In this document: positions 1 through 9,372 of the stretch, piece by piece
Position numbering within the stretch: the stretch's first letter is position 1
Layout of the letters: each line of letters starts with the position of its first letter
DNA from: Frankiales bacterium
GTDB lineage: Bacteria > Actinomycetota > Actinomycetes > JAFAQI01
DNA: 48,589 bases
Reading direction: 5' to 3'
Assembly: GCA_025980325.1 (NCBI GenBank)
Contig: JAICXQ010000012.1
Coordinates: 1-48,589, forward strand
The notes under the pieces: generated by a model
Told to the model about the DNA's origin: nothing
Database searches by the model: none
Seen by the model: only the letters and a program-made list of their open reading frames with translations
Made by a program: the position numbers and the translations under genes

Positions 1-1018
1 CGTGGTGCGCCCGGGTGTGCCCGCGCCGGCGAGCCCGGCCGGCGAGCACCAGGCCCGGCCGTGTCAGCAGCATCCGCAACCCGACGAGCTCGGCGGCCGC
101 GCGGCCCGGCCGGCGCAGCAGCACCACCTCGACGAGCGCACGTACGATCGACTCCACGAGGAACCGCAGGACGTACGCCGGGGCGAGCACGGCCGCGGTG
201 TTCATCAACACGACCCGCATGCCGTGGGCGCGGGCGATGCCTCCGGGCCGGCCGGTGCCCGCGGCGGCTCGCCGCCGGCCTGCGGACAGCGCCGCGGCGT
301 GGCGGATCACGGCGTCGGTGGCGACGACGACCCGGCCGCCGTCGGCGTTCACCCGCCAGCCGAAGTCGATGTCGTCACCGAAGAAACCGAGGTGCTCGTC
401 CAGGCCGCCGAGCCGGTCCCAGACGTCGCGGCGGACCAGCATGCCCGCCGTACCGACCGCGAGTACGTCGCCCCTCGCGTCGTGCTGGCCCTGGTCGACC
501 TCGCGCGGTTCGAGCATGGTCTCGCGCCGGCCGGAACCGTCCGTCGTCACGCCCACCTCGAGCAGCCGGCGCCGGTCCCAGCTGAGCACCTTGGGACCCA
601 CGACGGCCACCGACGGCGAGGCGTCGACTCGGTCGAGCAGCCGTTCCAGCGCCTCGGGATCCGGTGCGCTGTCGTCGTGCAACACCCACAGCCACTCGAC
701 CGCGTCGGTGTCGGTGCCCGGCGGCGGCGGCGCGCCGGCGAAGGCGTCGAGGCCCGCCTGGATGGCCGCGCCGAGCCCGCTCGTCGCCGGACGGCGGATG
801 ACCGCGGATTCGCCGAGCGACTCGGACAGCCGGCCCAGCGAGGAGTCGGTGCTGCCGGTATCGACCGCGACGACGCGTTGCGGCGGCCGGGTCTGCGCGG
901 CCAGCGCCGCGAGCGTGTCGGGTAGCCAGGTCGCCCCGTCATGGCTGACGAGGACGACGGTGACCGCGTGGCCGGACGACGCGAGGCGCGCGGTCTTCGG
1001 GGAAGTCTTGGCAGGCAT
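1..1018 (-). CDS. Family 2 glycosyltransferase, 3' end beyond the window
   Basis: The protein is predicted to transfer a sugar from a nucleotide-sugar donor in cell-envelope glycan assembly. The reverse-strand frame from an ATG at 1018 stays open to the window edge, about 339 residues, so the C-terminus is missing. The GT-A fold is indicated by VTVVLVSHDG near residue 19, DTGSTD near 53 (nucleotide binding), and HDD near 112, which stands in for the DXD metal site. A GFFGDDIDFGWR stretch follows near residue 195, typical of rhamnosyl- or galactofuranosyl-transferase-like GT2 enzymes. A hydrophobic segment near residues 275-310 could attach it to the membrane. Its place beside whiB matches a common actinobacterial arrangement (recalled, not checked). 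Donor and acceptor cannot be read from the sequence. Confidence 0.88.
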   Translation of the reverse strand, partial: MPAKTSPKTARLASSGHAVTVVLVSHDGATWLPDTLAALAAQTRPPQRVVAVDTGSTDSSLGRLSESLGESAVIRRPATSGLGAAIQAGLDAFAGAPPPPGTDTDAVEWLWVLHDDSAPDPEALERLLDRVDASPSVAVVGPKVLSWDRRRLLEVGVTTDGSGRRETMLEPREVDQGQHDARGDVLAVGTAGMLVRRDVWDRLGGLDEHLGFFGDDIDFGWRVNADGGRVVVATDAVIRHAAALSAGRRRAAAGTGRPGGIARAHGMRVVLMNTAAVLAPAYVLRFLVESIVRALVEVVLLRRPGRAAAELVGLRMLLTRPGLVLAGRARRRGHTRAHH

Positions 1019-1120
1019 GGGAAGCGCGGCAAAGCCTACGGCAACCGGTCGCCGTCGATGCGACGACCGTATGCCGCCCTCAGGTTGGGTGCCGGAACGG
1101 CAGGCCGGCGGTGCCCGCGC

Positions 1121-1381
1121 TTAGCCGGCGCGGCGCTTGAGCCGGCGGCGCTCCCGCTCGGACAGCCCGCCCCAGATGCCGAACCGCTCGTCGTGACCGA
1201 GCGCGTACTCCAGGCAGTCCGCCCGGACATCGCAGCGGCCGCACACCCGCTTCGCCTCCCGGGTCGAGCCGCCCTTCTCCGGGAAGAACGCCTCGGGGTC
1301 GGTCTGCGCGCACAGCGCCTCCTCCTGCCAAGGCAGGGTCTCGGGGCTGTCCTCGTCGAGAAGGAAGCTCTGTTCGGTCAC
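1121..1381 (-). CDS. whiB: WhiB-family iron-sulfur transcription factor (WhiB/WhmD/WhiB2 type)
   Basis: The product is an 86-residue regulator that binds a [4Fe-4S] cluster and, in this subfamily, controls septation and sporulation genes together with WhiA. The four cluster cysteines are C24, C47, C50 and C56 in the pattern C-X22-C-X2-C-X5-C. They are followed by the GIWGG turn at 68-72 and a basic tail RRRLKRR that contacts DNA. The GTG start at 1381 was chosen because GAGGAG lies just upstream and the protein then begins MTEQ, like Streptomyces WhiB as I recall it. A longer in-frame extension to 1492 would run through the promoter and is rejected. Assignment to the WhiB/WhmD group rests on the FFPEKGGSTREAKRVC stretch and is strong. 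Confidence 0.95.
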   Translation of the reverse strand: MTEQSFLLDEDSPETLPWQEEALCAQTDPEAFFPEKGGSTREAKRVCGRCDVRADCLEYALGHDERFGIWGGLSERERRRLKRRAG

Positions 1382-1462
1382 GGCGTCTCCTCGCCTGCAG
1401 GGTTGGTGCGGCGTGCGCTGGCCGTCACGGTCGTGCGGCGCAGGGGAAAGGACACGGATGAA

Positions 1463-1492
1463 ATTACACGCGCGTCGTACCCGTCCCGTCAA
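1463..1492 (-). promoter_or_regulatory. Predicted whiB promoter
   Basis: On the reverse strand TTGACG at 1492-1487 and TGTAAT at 1468-1463 are separated by 18 bp and lie about 80 bp upstream of the whiB GTG. The hexamers resemble a vegetative -35/-10 pair. The 207 bp between whiB and the upstream coiled-coil gene hold no other gene. Confidence 0.5.
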
Positions 1493-1588
1493 GGGGGTTG
1501 GTGGTATTGCCCGGCGAACGAACCGACCTTTTGTTCACCAAAGCGGTACGGAGCGGTCAGGTGGTGTTCACTGCGCGTTGCTGGTTGG

Positions 1589-4051
1589 TTACGGCGACGG
1601 CGTGCTCTCGGTCGACTCCGCGGCTGCGGTGGCCGAGGTGTCCGGCGGGGTCAGGCTCGGCGGCGGGGTGGCTTTCTTGGCCCGGCTGGCCTTCTTCGCC
1701 GCTGCCGGGGCCGGTGCCGCTGGGGGCGCGGCCATCTCGGGCGCTGGGGCCGGTTGTGCCGCTGGGGCCGCGGGGGCCGAGTGTGTGGCCTCGCGGTCGC
1801 CGTCGCCCTCGCCCGCGCTCACACCGGGGGCCGGCGCGGCCTTCGGCGCCCGCGCGGCCTTCTTCGCCGGCGGCGGTGCGGCGGGCGGCGTGGCGGCCTT
1901 CTCGGCCGGTGCGCTTGCCTTCTTCGCCGGGCCCGCGTTCTTCGCCGGCGTGCTCGCCTTCTGTGCCGCGCTCGCCTTCGCCGGGGTCGCCGCCTTCTTC
2001 GCGCCGCTCGCCTTCGCCGGCGTACTCGCCTTGGCCGGCGCACTCGCCTTCTTCGGCGGGCTCGCCTTGCGCGCCGTGGCTGTCTTGGGCGCGACGGGCT
2101 TCGCCGCGGCCCGGGGCGGCGCGGCCTTGGCCGGCGCGGGAAGCGGCTCGGCCGGTTCGACCGGGGCGGTCAGGGCAGCCAGCGGGTCGGGTACCTGCGG
2201 CACCGCGACCGCGGGCTCGCCCGCCTTGACCCGGCGGTAGCGCGCGGCGTCCCGCGAGTCGCGTCGGCGGTCGAGCGACTCCCCGACCTTGGCCGCGAGC
2301 CCGCGCCGTTCCTTCGCGGACAGCCCGGAGGCGAACTCGTCGAGGACCTCGTGCAGCGTCCGGTCGCGTTCCTGCTCGAGCAGCTGGTCGCGCTGCGCGA
2401 GGTAGGCGACCAGCGCCTCGCCGGCCTGCGCCAGCCGCGCGGTCGCGCCGGCCAGGTGACCGTTGGCCTCGCCGACCGCGGTCGTGTTCTTCTCGACCGA
2501 TCGCTTGAGGTCGCCGACGGTCGCGGTCATCTGCGCCCGGAAGTCGGTGACGGCCGCTTCGGCAGCCTTGCGGGCGAGGTCGATCGCGGCGTCGCTGCGG
2601 CGATCCCACTCGGCCCGCAGCCCGCTGATCACCTCATCGAGCCCGACCACGGACTGGTCGAGCGCGGCCAGCCGGGCCGCGGCTTCCTCGCTGGTCCGGC
2701 TCGCGGTCACGACCGCCGTACGCATCTCGTCGAGGCTCGTGCGGGTCGTCGCGCCGGTCTCCTCGACCCGGTCGAGTACGTCGGACCGCAACGAGCGCAC
2801 GACCTCGTCGAAGCCGCCGCGCTGCTCGTCCACCGAGCCGGTGATCGCCTCCTGGGCCCGGGAGACCGTCGCGGCGATGCGGTCGCGTACCTCCTCGAGC
2901 GCGTCGGCGAGGTCTTCGCGCAGCGACGCGACTTCGGTCTCGACCAGCTGGCGGCTGTGCGCGTTTGCCCGGTCGAGGCCGTCGAGCGTCGTCGTCAGCT
3001 CCTCGACCAATCCCGAGCGGGCCTGCTCCAGCCCGCTGCGCAGCGCGGCCTGGATGTCTTCGAGCCGGCCTTCGGTCGAGACCTGGAACGCCTCGACGAA
3101 CCCGCGCAGGTCCGCACCCGCGGCCGCGGACGAATCGCGTACGACGGCGATCCGTTGCTCCAGCTCGCGGACCGCGTCCTCGACCGTGGCCCGCAGCTCG
3201 GCGACGAGCGTGTCGACGTGCCCGTGCTCCTCTTCCCGGCTGCTGCGGACCGCGTCGTGCAGCGAGTCGCCGAGCGAACCGAGGCTGCGCTGGACGGCCT
3301 CGGCCAGGTCGCCCAGCGCGGCCCGGATGTCCGACGCCCACTGCTCCTGGCCGGCCGCCTGCTCGGCGAACGTCGTCGTCGCGAGTTCGTCGATCCGCTG
3401 CGACACGGCGCTGATGCGGTCACTGGCCGCCGACGCGGTGTCGCGGGTCACGGCTTCGAGCCGTTCGGCGAGGCCGTCGAGGGTGTCCTCGATCGCGGCC
3501 AACCGCTCCTCGACCGCGGATCGCACCTCGGTCCAGGCCGTCTCGGCCGCGCGGTTGGACGCGGACGCCTGGGTCAGCCCGGCGGACAGTGTCCGGCGCA
3601 GGTCCGCGGCCGAGGTGTCCAGCCGGTTGGCGAGCGATTCTTCCAGGCGGGTCAGCGTCTGCTGGGTCGTGTTCGCGCCGCCGGGCAACGCGTCGAGCGC
3701 GGTCCGCAGTTCGGGCAGCGCCGAACGCAGGTCGGCCATGACCGCCGCGACGTCGTCGACCCGCTCGGTCAGCTCGACCTGGCGGCGGCCGAGCTCCTCG
3801 GTCTCGGCCCGAGCCGAGGTCAGCGCGCCGGTCACCCGGCCGGCGCTGCCGTCGACGCTGGCCTTCACCGCGGCGAGATCGGCGCGCAGCGTCCCGAGCT
3901 CGGCTCGAAGGCCGCCGAGCTCGGCCCGCAGCCCGGTCATGGCGGCGGCCAGCACCGGCCCTTCCGGCGTGGGCGGCTCCTCGTTGGCCGCCTGCGCGGC
4001 CAACTGCTCGATCCGACGTAGCAACGCCCCGGCGTTCGCCTCGGTCTCCAC
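1589..4051 (-). CDS. Long coiled-coil protein with lysine/alanine/proline-rich C-terminal tail
   Basis: The function is unknown. This 820-residue protein begins with a predicted coiled coil of roughly 620 residues (heptad-like stretches such as LRAELGGLRAELGTLRADLAAV near residue 45) with almost no aromatic residues. It ends in a low-complexity tail from about residue 640, built from degenerate units such as PAKKAS and TPAKAS, then an alanine/proline/serine stretch. Tails of this kind occur in histone H1-like proteins and mycobacterial HupB, so DNA binding is possible. The coiled coil recalls filament-forming or chromosome-organising proteins such as FilP or SMC-like proteins, but no head domain or Walker motif is visible. 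There is no signal peptide. GTG at 4051 has AGGGAG upstream. It lies between whiB and fbiC on the same strand, but a 207 bp gap before whiB argues for separate transcription. Confidence 0.85.
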   Translation of the reverse strand: METEANAGALLRRIEQLAAQAANEEPPTPEGPVLAAAMTGLRAELGGLRAELGTLRADLAAVKASVDGSAGRVTGALTSARAETEELGRRQVELTERVDDVAAVMADLRSALPELRTALDALPGGANTTQQTLTRLEESLANRLDTSAADLRRTLSAGLTQASASNRAAETAWTEVRSAVEERLAAIEDTLDGLAERLEAVTRDTASAASDRISAVSQRIDELATTTFAEQAAGQEQWASDIRAALGDLAEAVQRSLGSLGDSLHDAVRSSREEEHGHVDTLVAELRATVEDAVRELEQRIAVVRDSSAAAGADLRGFVEAFQVSTEGRLEDIQAALRSGLEQARSGLVEELTTTLDGLDRANAHSRQLVETEVASLREDLADALEEVRDRIAATVSRAQEAITGSVDEQRGGFDEVVRSLRSDVLDRVEETGATTRTSLDEMRTAVVTASRTSEEAAARLAALDQSVVGLDEVISGLRAEWDRRSDAAIDLARKAAEAAVTDFRAQMTATVGDLKRSVEKNTTAVGEANGHLAGATARLAQAGEALVAYLAQRDQLLEQERDRTLHEVLDEFASGLSAKERRGLAAKVGESLDRRRDSRDAARYRRVKAGEPAVAVPQVPDPLAALTAPVEPAEPLPAPAKAAPPRAAAKPVAPKTATARKASPPKKASAPAKASTPAKASGAKKAATPAKASAAQKASTPAKNAGPAKKASAPAEKAATPPAAPPPAKKAARAPKAAPAPGVSAGEGDGDREATHSAPAAPAAQPAPAPEMAAPPAAPAPAAAKKASRAKKATPPPSLTPPDTSATAAAESTESTPSP
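1900..2070 (-). repeat. Degenerate tandem repeat encoding PAKKA/TPAKAS units
   Basis: Within the tail of the coiled-coil gene, blocks related to cttcgccggcgtactcgcc recur with irregular spacing on the given strand. They encode repeated Pro-Ala-Lys-Lys-Ala or Thr-Pro-Ala-Lys-Ala-Ser units. Copy number is likely to differ between strains. Confidence 0.6.
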
Positions 4052-4105
4052 GCTGGCTCCCTGTGCGTCAGTTCCCGCGCGGAACCTTACGCCGGTTACG
4101 TCGTC

Positions 4106-6580
4106 TTACGCCGGAACTGCGTACGTCGTCGTGCGTTGCCGCGCCGGGCGGCCGGCCGCAGCGGCGATCGCGACGAGTTCGGAGACTTCGCGCCGCGAGC
4201 CGTGCGCGCTGCCGGCCATGCGGCTGATCGTCTCCTCCATCAACGTCCCGCCGAGGTCGTTCACACCGCCCTGCAGCATCGTCACGCAGGCGTCGGTGCC
4301 CAGCTTGACCCAGCTGCACTGGATGTTGTCGATCCGGCCGTGCAACAGGATTCGCGCCATCGCGTGCACCGCGCGGTTCTCCAGCAGCGTCGGCCCCGGC
4401 CGGGCCAGCCCGGCGAGGTAGAGCGGCGCGTTCTGATGCACGAACGGCAACGGCACGAACTCGGTGAAGCCGCCGGTCTCGTCCTGCAACCGCGCGAGCA
4501 GCTTGAGATGCGCCACCCAGTGCGCCGCGTTGTCGACGTGGCCGTACATCATCGTCGACGTCGTCGGGATGCCGAGCCGGTGCGCGGTCGTGACGACGTC
4601 GATCCACGTCGCGGCCGGCAGCTTGCCCTTGGTCAGGATCCACCGGACGTCGTCATCGAGGATCTCGGCGGCGGTGCCGGGCAGCGAGTCGACGCCGGAG
4701 TCCTTCGCGCGGGCGAGCCAGTCGGCGATCGACAAGCCGGTCCGGGCCGCGCCGTTCACGACTTCCATCGGGCTGAACGCGTGCACGTGCAACTGCGGTT
4801 GGCGTCGCTTCACCTCGGCGGCGAGATCGAAGTACGCCGTCCCCGGCAGGTCCGGATGGATACCGCCTTGCATGCAGACTTCGGTCGCGCCGGCGGCCAC
4901 GGCTTCGTCGGCACGGACGCCGACCTGTTCGACCGACAACGTGTAGGCGTCGGCATCGGTACGGCGCTGCGCGAACGCGCAGAACCGGCAACCGGTGTAA
5001 CAGACGTTGGTGAAGTTGATGTTGCGGTTCACCACGAACGTGACGTCGTCGCCCACCGCGTCGCGCCGCAAGCCGTCGGCAAGTCGCGCGAGCGCGTCGA
5101 TCTCGGCACCGGGCGCGGCGTCGAACAACGTCAGCGCGTCGGCATCGGAGAGCGACCCTGGTGCATTTTCGGCGTGGCGCAACGCGGCCGAGAACTCCGG
5201 CCGGATCCGGTCGCTGCGTTGTCGCGCGGCGACGCTGGTTGCCGGCACTCGCAGCGAGTCCCAGTCGCCGTACGCCGTGTCGAAATCGGAGCGGCGCTCG
5301 GCGCTCCGGCCGGTCGTGTCGATGCTGCGATGCAGGTCGGTCCGGCCGGCGTCGGCCCAGCCGCCGTCGGGCTCTTGCCACGGCCGCCCGACCGGCAGGA
5401 CGTCCGTGCGGGCGAAGCCGCGGTCGTCGGCGAGGGCGGCGACATGCGGTCGCAGTCGCGGGTCGAGCCACGGTTCGTCGAGGTACGGCGGGTGCGCGGC
5501 GAGCCGTTCGGTGAGGAGGTAACCCGACTCGGCGGTGACTCGGGCGAGGTCGTCGAGATGCGGCCAGGGCCGTTCCGGATTGACGTGATCAGGGGTGAGC
5601 GGCGAGACGCCGCCCCAGTCGTCGACGCCGGCCCCGATCAAGCGCGTGCACTCGCCGAGATCCACGAGGTTCGGCGGCGCCTGCAGCCGGACACCCGGAC
5701 CGAGCAAGATCCGAGCAACCGCAACGGTTGCGACGTAGTCGTCGAGATCGCAATCGGGTGTCGCTTGCATCGCGGTTGCGGGCTTGGCCCGGAAGTTCTG
5801 CACGATGACTTCCTGCACGTGCCGGTACTGCCGCGACAACGCGCGCAGCGCGAACACCGACTCGATCCGATCGGCGAGCGACTCACCGATGCCGACGAGG
5901 ATCCCGGTCGTGAACGCGATCGAGGACCGGCCGGCGTCTTCGATGCAGCGCAGCCGCACCGCCGGGACCTTGTCCGGGCTGCCGTGATGCGCCGCGACCT
6001 CGCCCGTCGTTTCGAGCATGAGACCCATCGACGGCGCGACGGGCTTGAGCCGTTGCAACTCTTCCCACGACATGACGCCGGGATTGAGATGTGGCAGCAG
6101 CCCGGTCTCTTCCAGCACTCGTACGGCCATCGCGCGGACGTAGTCGAGCGTCGTCCCGTAGCCCGCTTCGGCCAGCCAGCGCGCGGCCTGCGGCCAGCGC
6201 AGCTCGGGCCGATCGCCGAGGGTGAACAGCGCCTCCTTGCAACCGAGCACCGCACCGCGCCGGGCGATGTCGAGGACCTCGTTCTCAGACAGGTACGGCG
6301 CGGGCAACCGGCCCGGCGTCGTCGCGAAGGTGCAGTAGTGACAGCGGTCGCGGCACAGCCGGGTCAACGGCACGAAAACCTTGCGGCTGTAAGTGATCGT
6401 GCCCGGCCGGCCGGCGTCGAGAAGACCGGTGTCGCGCACGCGTGCGGCCACCGCGCACAGCTCGTCGAGTGCGTCGCCGCGGGCCGACAGCAGCGTCTCG
6501 GCCTCGGTCGCGTCGAGAGTCTTCGCGGCGGCAGCTCTCGCGAGCGCGCGGCGTAACCCGGTGGTGTTCGCAGCCGCCAT
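4106..6580 (-). CDS. fbiC: Bifunctional FO synthase (CofG-CofH fusion), coenzyme F420 pathway
   Basis: FbiC makes FO, the deazaflavin chromophore of coenzyme F420, from tyrosine and 5-amino-6-ribitylamino-uracil. Two radical-SAM halves are visible. The CofG half carries C76, C80 and C83 (CRDRCHYC). The CofH half carries C527, C531 and C534 (CYTGCRFC). The 824 residues match the usual fused actinobacterial form. ATG at 6580 gives [16 protein letters not shown] hexamer lies exactly 7 nt upstream with no Shine-Dalgarno sequence, which suggests a leaderless mRNA. The gene diverges from fbiA across 37 bp, so one small region may control the whole F420 set. A longer upstream in-frame start would run into fbiA and is unlikely. 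Confidence 0.97.
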   Translation of the reverse strand: MAAANTTGLRRALARAAAAKTLDATEAETLLSARGDALDELCAVAARVRDTGLLDAGRPGTITYSRKVFVPLTRLCRDRCHYCTFATTPGRLPAPYLSENEVLDIARRGAVLGCKEALFTLGDRPELRWPQAARWLAEAGYGTTLDYVRAMAVRVLEETGLLPHLNPGVMSWEELQRLKPVAPSMGLMLETTGEVAAHHGSPDKVPAVRLRCIEDAGRSSIAFTTGILVGIGESLADRIESVFALRALSRQYRHVQEVIVQNFRAKPATAMQATPDCDLDDYVATVAVARILLGPGVRLQAPPNLVDLGECTRLIGAGVDDWGGVSPLTPDHVNPERPWPHLDDLARVTAESGYLLTERLAAHPPYLDEPWLDPRLRPHVAALADDRGFARTDVLPVGRPWQEPDGGWADAGRTDLHRSIDTTGRSAERRSDFDTAYGDWDSLRVPATSVAARQRSDRIRPEFSAALRHAENAPGSLSDADALTLFDAAPGAEIDALARLADGLRRDAVGDDVTFVVNRNINFTNVCYTGCRFCAFAQRRTDADAYTLSVEQVGVRADEAVAAGATEVCMQGGIHPDLPGTAYFDLAAEVKRRQPQLHVHAFSPMEVVNGAARTGLSIADWLARAKDSGVDSLPGTAAEILDDDVRWILTKGKLPAATWIDVVTTAHRLGIPTTSTMMYGHVDNAAHWVAHLKLLARLQDETGGFTEFVPLPFVHQNAPLYLAGLARPGPTLLENRAVHAMARILLHGRIDNIQCSWVKLGTDACVTMLQGGVNDLGGTLMEETISRMAGSAHGSRREVSELVAIAAAAGRPARQRTTTYAVPA

Positions 6581-6587
6581 GGTCCTG

Positions 6588-6593
6588 ACCCTA
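6588..6593 (-). promoter_or_regulatory. -10 box of leaderless fbiC
   Basis: TAGGGT on the reverse strand ends 7 nt before the fbiC ATG, the spacing expected when transcription starts at the start codon. On the other strand fbiA has a weaker CACACT at 6605-6610, also 7 nt before its ATG. Confidence 0.5.
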
Positions 6594-6617
6594 CGAGGCC
6601 CTGACACACTGCCGCCC

Positions 6618-7574
6618 ATGCGGATCACGGTGCTCGCCGGCGGCATCGGCGGCGCCCGGTTCCTCGCCGGACTGCGCACCCTCGGTCACGACATCACCGT
6701 GATCGGCAACAACGGCGACGACGTGACGCTGTTCGGCCTGCGCATCTGTCCCGACCTCGACACGGTGATGTACACCCTCGGCGGCGGCATCTCCGCCGAC
6801 CGCGGCTGGGGCCGCGAGGACGAGACGTTCCGGGTGCGCGACGACATCGGCGCGTACGTCGCCGCGAGCGGGACCGACGACCTGCCGTCGTGGTTCGGCC
6901 TCGGCGACCTCGACCTCGCGACTCATCTCGTCCGCGCGCATTGGCTCGCCGAGGGATTGCCGCTGTCGGTGATCACGGCGCGCTTGTGCGCGCGCTGGGA
7001 ACCCGGGGTACGGCTGCTGCCGTCGACCGACGATCCGGTCGAGACCCACGTGACGTTGGCCGCCGGCGAACGCGTGCATTTCCAGGAGTGGTGGGTGCGG
7101 CTGCACGCGGCCGTGCCCGCGACCGGTTTCGAGCTCGCCGGCGCATCCGGCGCGTCGCCCGCGCCGGGTGTTCTCGACGCGATTGCCGGTGCGGACGTCG
7201 TCGTACTCCCGCCGAGCAATCCCGTCGTCAGCGTCGGCACGATCCTCGCCGTACCGGGGATCCGCGAGGCGGTCGCGGCGAGCGCGGCGCCGGTCGTCGG
7301 GGTGTCGCCGATCATCGGCGGCGCACCGGTCCGCGGCATGGCCGACGCGTGCCTCGCCGCGATCGGCGTAGAGACCTCGGCGTACGCGGTCGCGCATCAT
7401 TACCGCGATCTGCTCGACGGGTGGCTGGTCGACGAGACCGACAAGGACGACGCGGATCGGTTGAACGAGGACGGCCTGCTCGCCCGCGCGGTACCGCTCT
7501 GGATGACCGACCTCGACACGACCGCGCGCCTCGCCGGCGCGGTGCTGACATTGGCGGCGGATGTCCGGCAGTGA
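6618..7574 (+). CDS. fbiA: 2-phospho-L-lactate transferase (CofD/FbiA)
   Basis: FbiA transfers the phospholactyl or phosphoenolpyruvyl group from the GDP-activated donor to FO, giving F420-0 or dehydro-F420-0. The CofD signature GGIGGARF is at residues 8-15, and [10 protein letters not shown] near residue 36 is also typical. The 318-residue length is close to the family norm. The ATG at 6618 begins directly with the beta strand MRITVLAGG; the open frame to 6393 overlaps fbiC antisense and is discarded. The stop overlaps the start of fbiB (GTGA), so the two are probably translationally coupled. The guanylyltransferase that supplies the donor (CofC/FbiD) is not in the window. Confidence 0.96.
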   Translation: MRITVLAGGIGGARFLAGLRTLGHDITVIGNNGDDVTLFGLRICPDLDTVMYTLGGGISADRGWGREDETFRVRDDIGAYVAASGTDDLPSWFGLGDLDLATHLVRAHWLAEGLPLSVITARLCARWEPGVRLLPSTDDPVETHVTLAAGERVHFQEWWVRLHAAVPATGFELAGASGASPAPGVLDAIAGADVVVLPPSNPVVSVGTILAVPGIREAVAASAAPVVGVSPIIGGAPVRGMADACLAAIGVETSAYAVAHHYRDLLDGWLVDETDKDDADRLNEDGLLARAVPLWMTDLDTTARLAGAVLTLAADVRQ

Positions 7575-8359
7575 TTGAGATCTGGGGTGTCGAGGGGATC
7601 CCGGAGATCGCCGCCGGTGACGACCTCGCGCGAGTGATCGCCGGCCACGCGACCGGTCTCGCCGACGGCGACATCGTCGTCGTCACCAGCAAGGTCGTCA
7701 GCAAGAGCGAGGGCCGGCTCGCCGACGGTGACACCCGCGAGGCGGCGATCGATGCAGAGACGGTACGGGTCGTGGCCCGGCGCGGGGCGACCCGCATCGT
7801 CGAGACCCGGCACGGTCTCGTCCTCGCCGCGGCCGGTGTCGACGCGAGCAATGTCCCGCCCGGCAAGGTCGCGTTGCTGCCGCTCGATCCGGATGCGTCG
7901 GCGGCCCGGTTGCGGGCCGGACTGCGCGCGTTGCTCGGCGTCGACGTCGGGGTGCTGGTCACCGACACGATGGGCCGGCCGTGGCGCAACGGTCTCGTCG
8001 ACGTCGCGATCGGCGCGGCCGGCGTCGTCGTACTCGACGACCATCGCGGCCGGGTCGACGGGTACGGGCACACGCTGGAGATGACCGTGACCGCACTCGC
8101 GGACGAGATCGCCGCGGCGGCCGAACTCGTGCAGGGCAAGCTCGGGCAGGTGCCGGTGGCCGTCGTCCGCGGCCTCGGTCACCTCGTCTCGGCGGGCGGC
8201 GCCGCCCGGGCCGCGGATCTCGTTCGCCCGGCAGCCGAGGACATGTTCCGCCGGGGCTCCCGCGAGGCCACCCGCCGCGGCGTGATCATGACGTTCGCCG
8301 CGATTTCCGGCGTGATCATGGCGTTCGCTGCCGTCAAACGCCATGATCACGAACGATAG
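7571..8359 (+). CDS. fbiB: F420-0:gamma-glutamyl ligase (CofE domain only), FbiB without reductase domain
   Basis: This enzyme adds gamma-linked glutamates to F420-0 using GTP. It starts at a GTG overlapping the fbiA stop. CofE features include [16 protein letters not shown] near residue 35, [10 protein letters not shown] near 135 and GYGHTLEMT near 165. Mycobacterial FbiB (about 448 residues, from memory) continues into an FMN-dependent nitroreductase-like domain that reduces dehydro-F420-0. Here the protein stops at 262 residues, just after the DMFRRGS linker, and the last 25 or so residues are encoded by a repeated palindromic sequence. The ligase half looks intact; the reductase activity must come from another gene or be dispensable. 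Confidence 0.93.
   Translation: MIEIWGVEGIPEIAAGDDLARVIAGHATGLADGDIVVVTSKVVSKSEGRLADGDTREAAIDAETVRVVARRGATRIVETRHGLVLAAAGVDASNVPPGKVALLPLDPDASAARLRAGLRALLGVDVGVLVTDTMGRPWRNGLVDVAIGAAGVVVLDDHRGRVDGYGHTLEMTVTALADEIAAAAELVQGKLGQVPVAVVRGLGHLVSAGGAARAADLVRPAAEDMFRRGSREATRRGVIMTFAAISGVIMAFAAVKRHDHER
8281..8351. repeat. Direct and inverted repeats at the 3' end of fbiB
   Basis: cgtgatcatggcgtt at 8311-8325 is repeated in perfect inverted orientation at 8337-8351 (15 bp arms, 11-nt loop). A direct copy with one mismatch in 18 lies at 8281-8298, exactly 30 bp before the second. The hairpin sits inside the last codons of fbiB. It could act as a terminator or be an interspersed palindromic element; there is no T-run after it. 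Confidence 0.75.
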
Positions 8360-8389
8360 GCCGCGCGGACCGGGCTCCGAGCGAGCCGG

Positions 8390-9319
8390 CTAGATCGCGC
8401 GGATGTCGCCGACCGGCATGCGCGGGCCGAAGGCGGGCTTGCGCGCGCCGGACAGCTCGACCAGCCGGACCGCGCGCTGGCGATGCCCGGGATACACGGA
8501 CAGGACGTCCATCATCTCGTCGTCGTCGATCGGCCGGCCGAGCAAGGCCCAGCCCACCAGCGCCGGGATGTGGTAGTCGCCGTGCGACACCTCGTCGGGA
8601 TCGCCCCACGCGCGCTGCGCGACCTCGGCCGCGGTCCACCGGCCGATTCCCGGCAACGATCGCAGCCGCCGGATCCGCTCGTCGCGGGCCAAGCCGATGC
8701 ACTCGTCGAGCCGGCCCGCGACCCCGGCCGCGCGGACGATCGTGCGCGCGCGTCCGGGGTCGACGTTGGCGCGGTGCCACTCCCACGACGGGATCCGCCG
8801 CCACGTCTCGGCGGGCGGGAACACTCGCATCCCCTCCGGGGCCGGGCCGGGCGCCGGTTCGCCGTACCGGCGCAGCAGGTGGCGCCAGGACCGGCGCGCT
8901 TCCTTGCCGGTGACGCGCTGTTCGAGGATCGCCGGGACCAGCAGTTCGAAGACCAGCGGCAGCCGGGACAGCCGCAGGTGCGGCAGCCGCCGCCACGTCT
9001 GCGCGACCAGCGGGTGCACCGGCCGGAACCCGCTGACGTCGTCCGCCGCGCCGAGCAGGTCGGGCACCCGCGCGAGCAGCCAGCCGGCGCCGGGCCCCCA
9101 TGCACGCGCGCCGACCTCGTCGCCGTGGACCGCGAGCCGCAGGGTGGCCGCACCGTCGGGAGTACGGGCGGTGCGCCACAACGCGCCGTCGGGGCCGAGC
9201 TGCTGGGTGGGGTCGCCGGGCCCGCGTTGCAGCGCGCCGAGAGTGAGCGAGAGCGAGACCGGCGCGGGCGGGACCCACGTCGTCGCCAGCTCGCCCGCGC
9301 CCATCCCCACGATTGTCAC
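8390..9319 (-). CDS. DNA-3-methyladenine glycosylase-like protein (HhH-GPD, AlkA type)
   Basis: The protein is predicted to remove alkylated bases in base-excision repair. The helix-hairpin-helix LPGIGRWTAAEVA is followed by HGDYHI, whose aspartate is the expected catalytic residue. The N-terminal half (LTLGALQRGPGDP) resembles the AlkA-like N-terminal domain. The GTG at 9319 has AGGG six bases upstream. An ATG at 9304, with a GACAAT hexamer 7 nt upstream, is a reasonable alternative and shortens the protein by five residues. It ends 30 bp from the convergent fbiB stop and diverges from the DUF3105 gene across 53 bp. Confidence 0.9.
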   Translation of the reverse strand: MTIVGMGAGELATTWVPPAPVSLSLTLGALQRGPGDPTQQLGPDGALWRTARTPDGAATLRLAVHGDEVGARAWGPGAGWLLARVPDLLGAADDVSGFRPVHPLVAQTWRRLPHLRLSRLPLVFELLVPAILEQRVTGKEARRSWRHLLRRYGEPAPGPAPEGMRVFPPAETWRRIPSWEWHRANVDPGRARTIVRAAGVAGRLDECIGLARDERIRRLRSLPGIGRWTAAEVAQRAWGDPDEVSHGDYHIPALVGWALLGRPIDDDEMMDVLSVYPGHRQRAVRLVELSGARKPAFGPRMPVGDIRAI

Positions 9320-9372
9320 TTATCGCCCTAGACTCGTCGGCCTGACCTGATGGACCGACCAGGAGACTTGCG

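Noticed and set aside
1451-1455. GACAC motif near whiB as a WhiA binding site
   Set aside because: The five bases match the known WhiA core, but such a short motif occurs by chance often in GC-rich DNA and nothing else supports it.
941-4021. Very long forward-strand open frame (1026 codons) across whiB and the coiled-coil gene
   Set aside because: Its product is Arg/Gly-rich with no recognisable domain, and it is antisense to well-supported genes. Long shadow frames are expected at this GC content.
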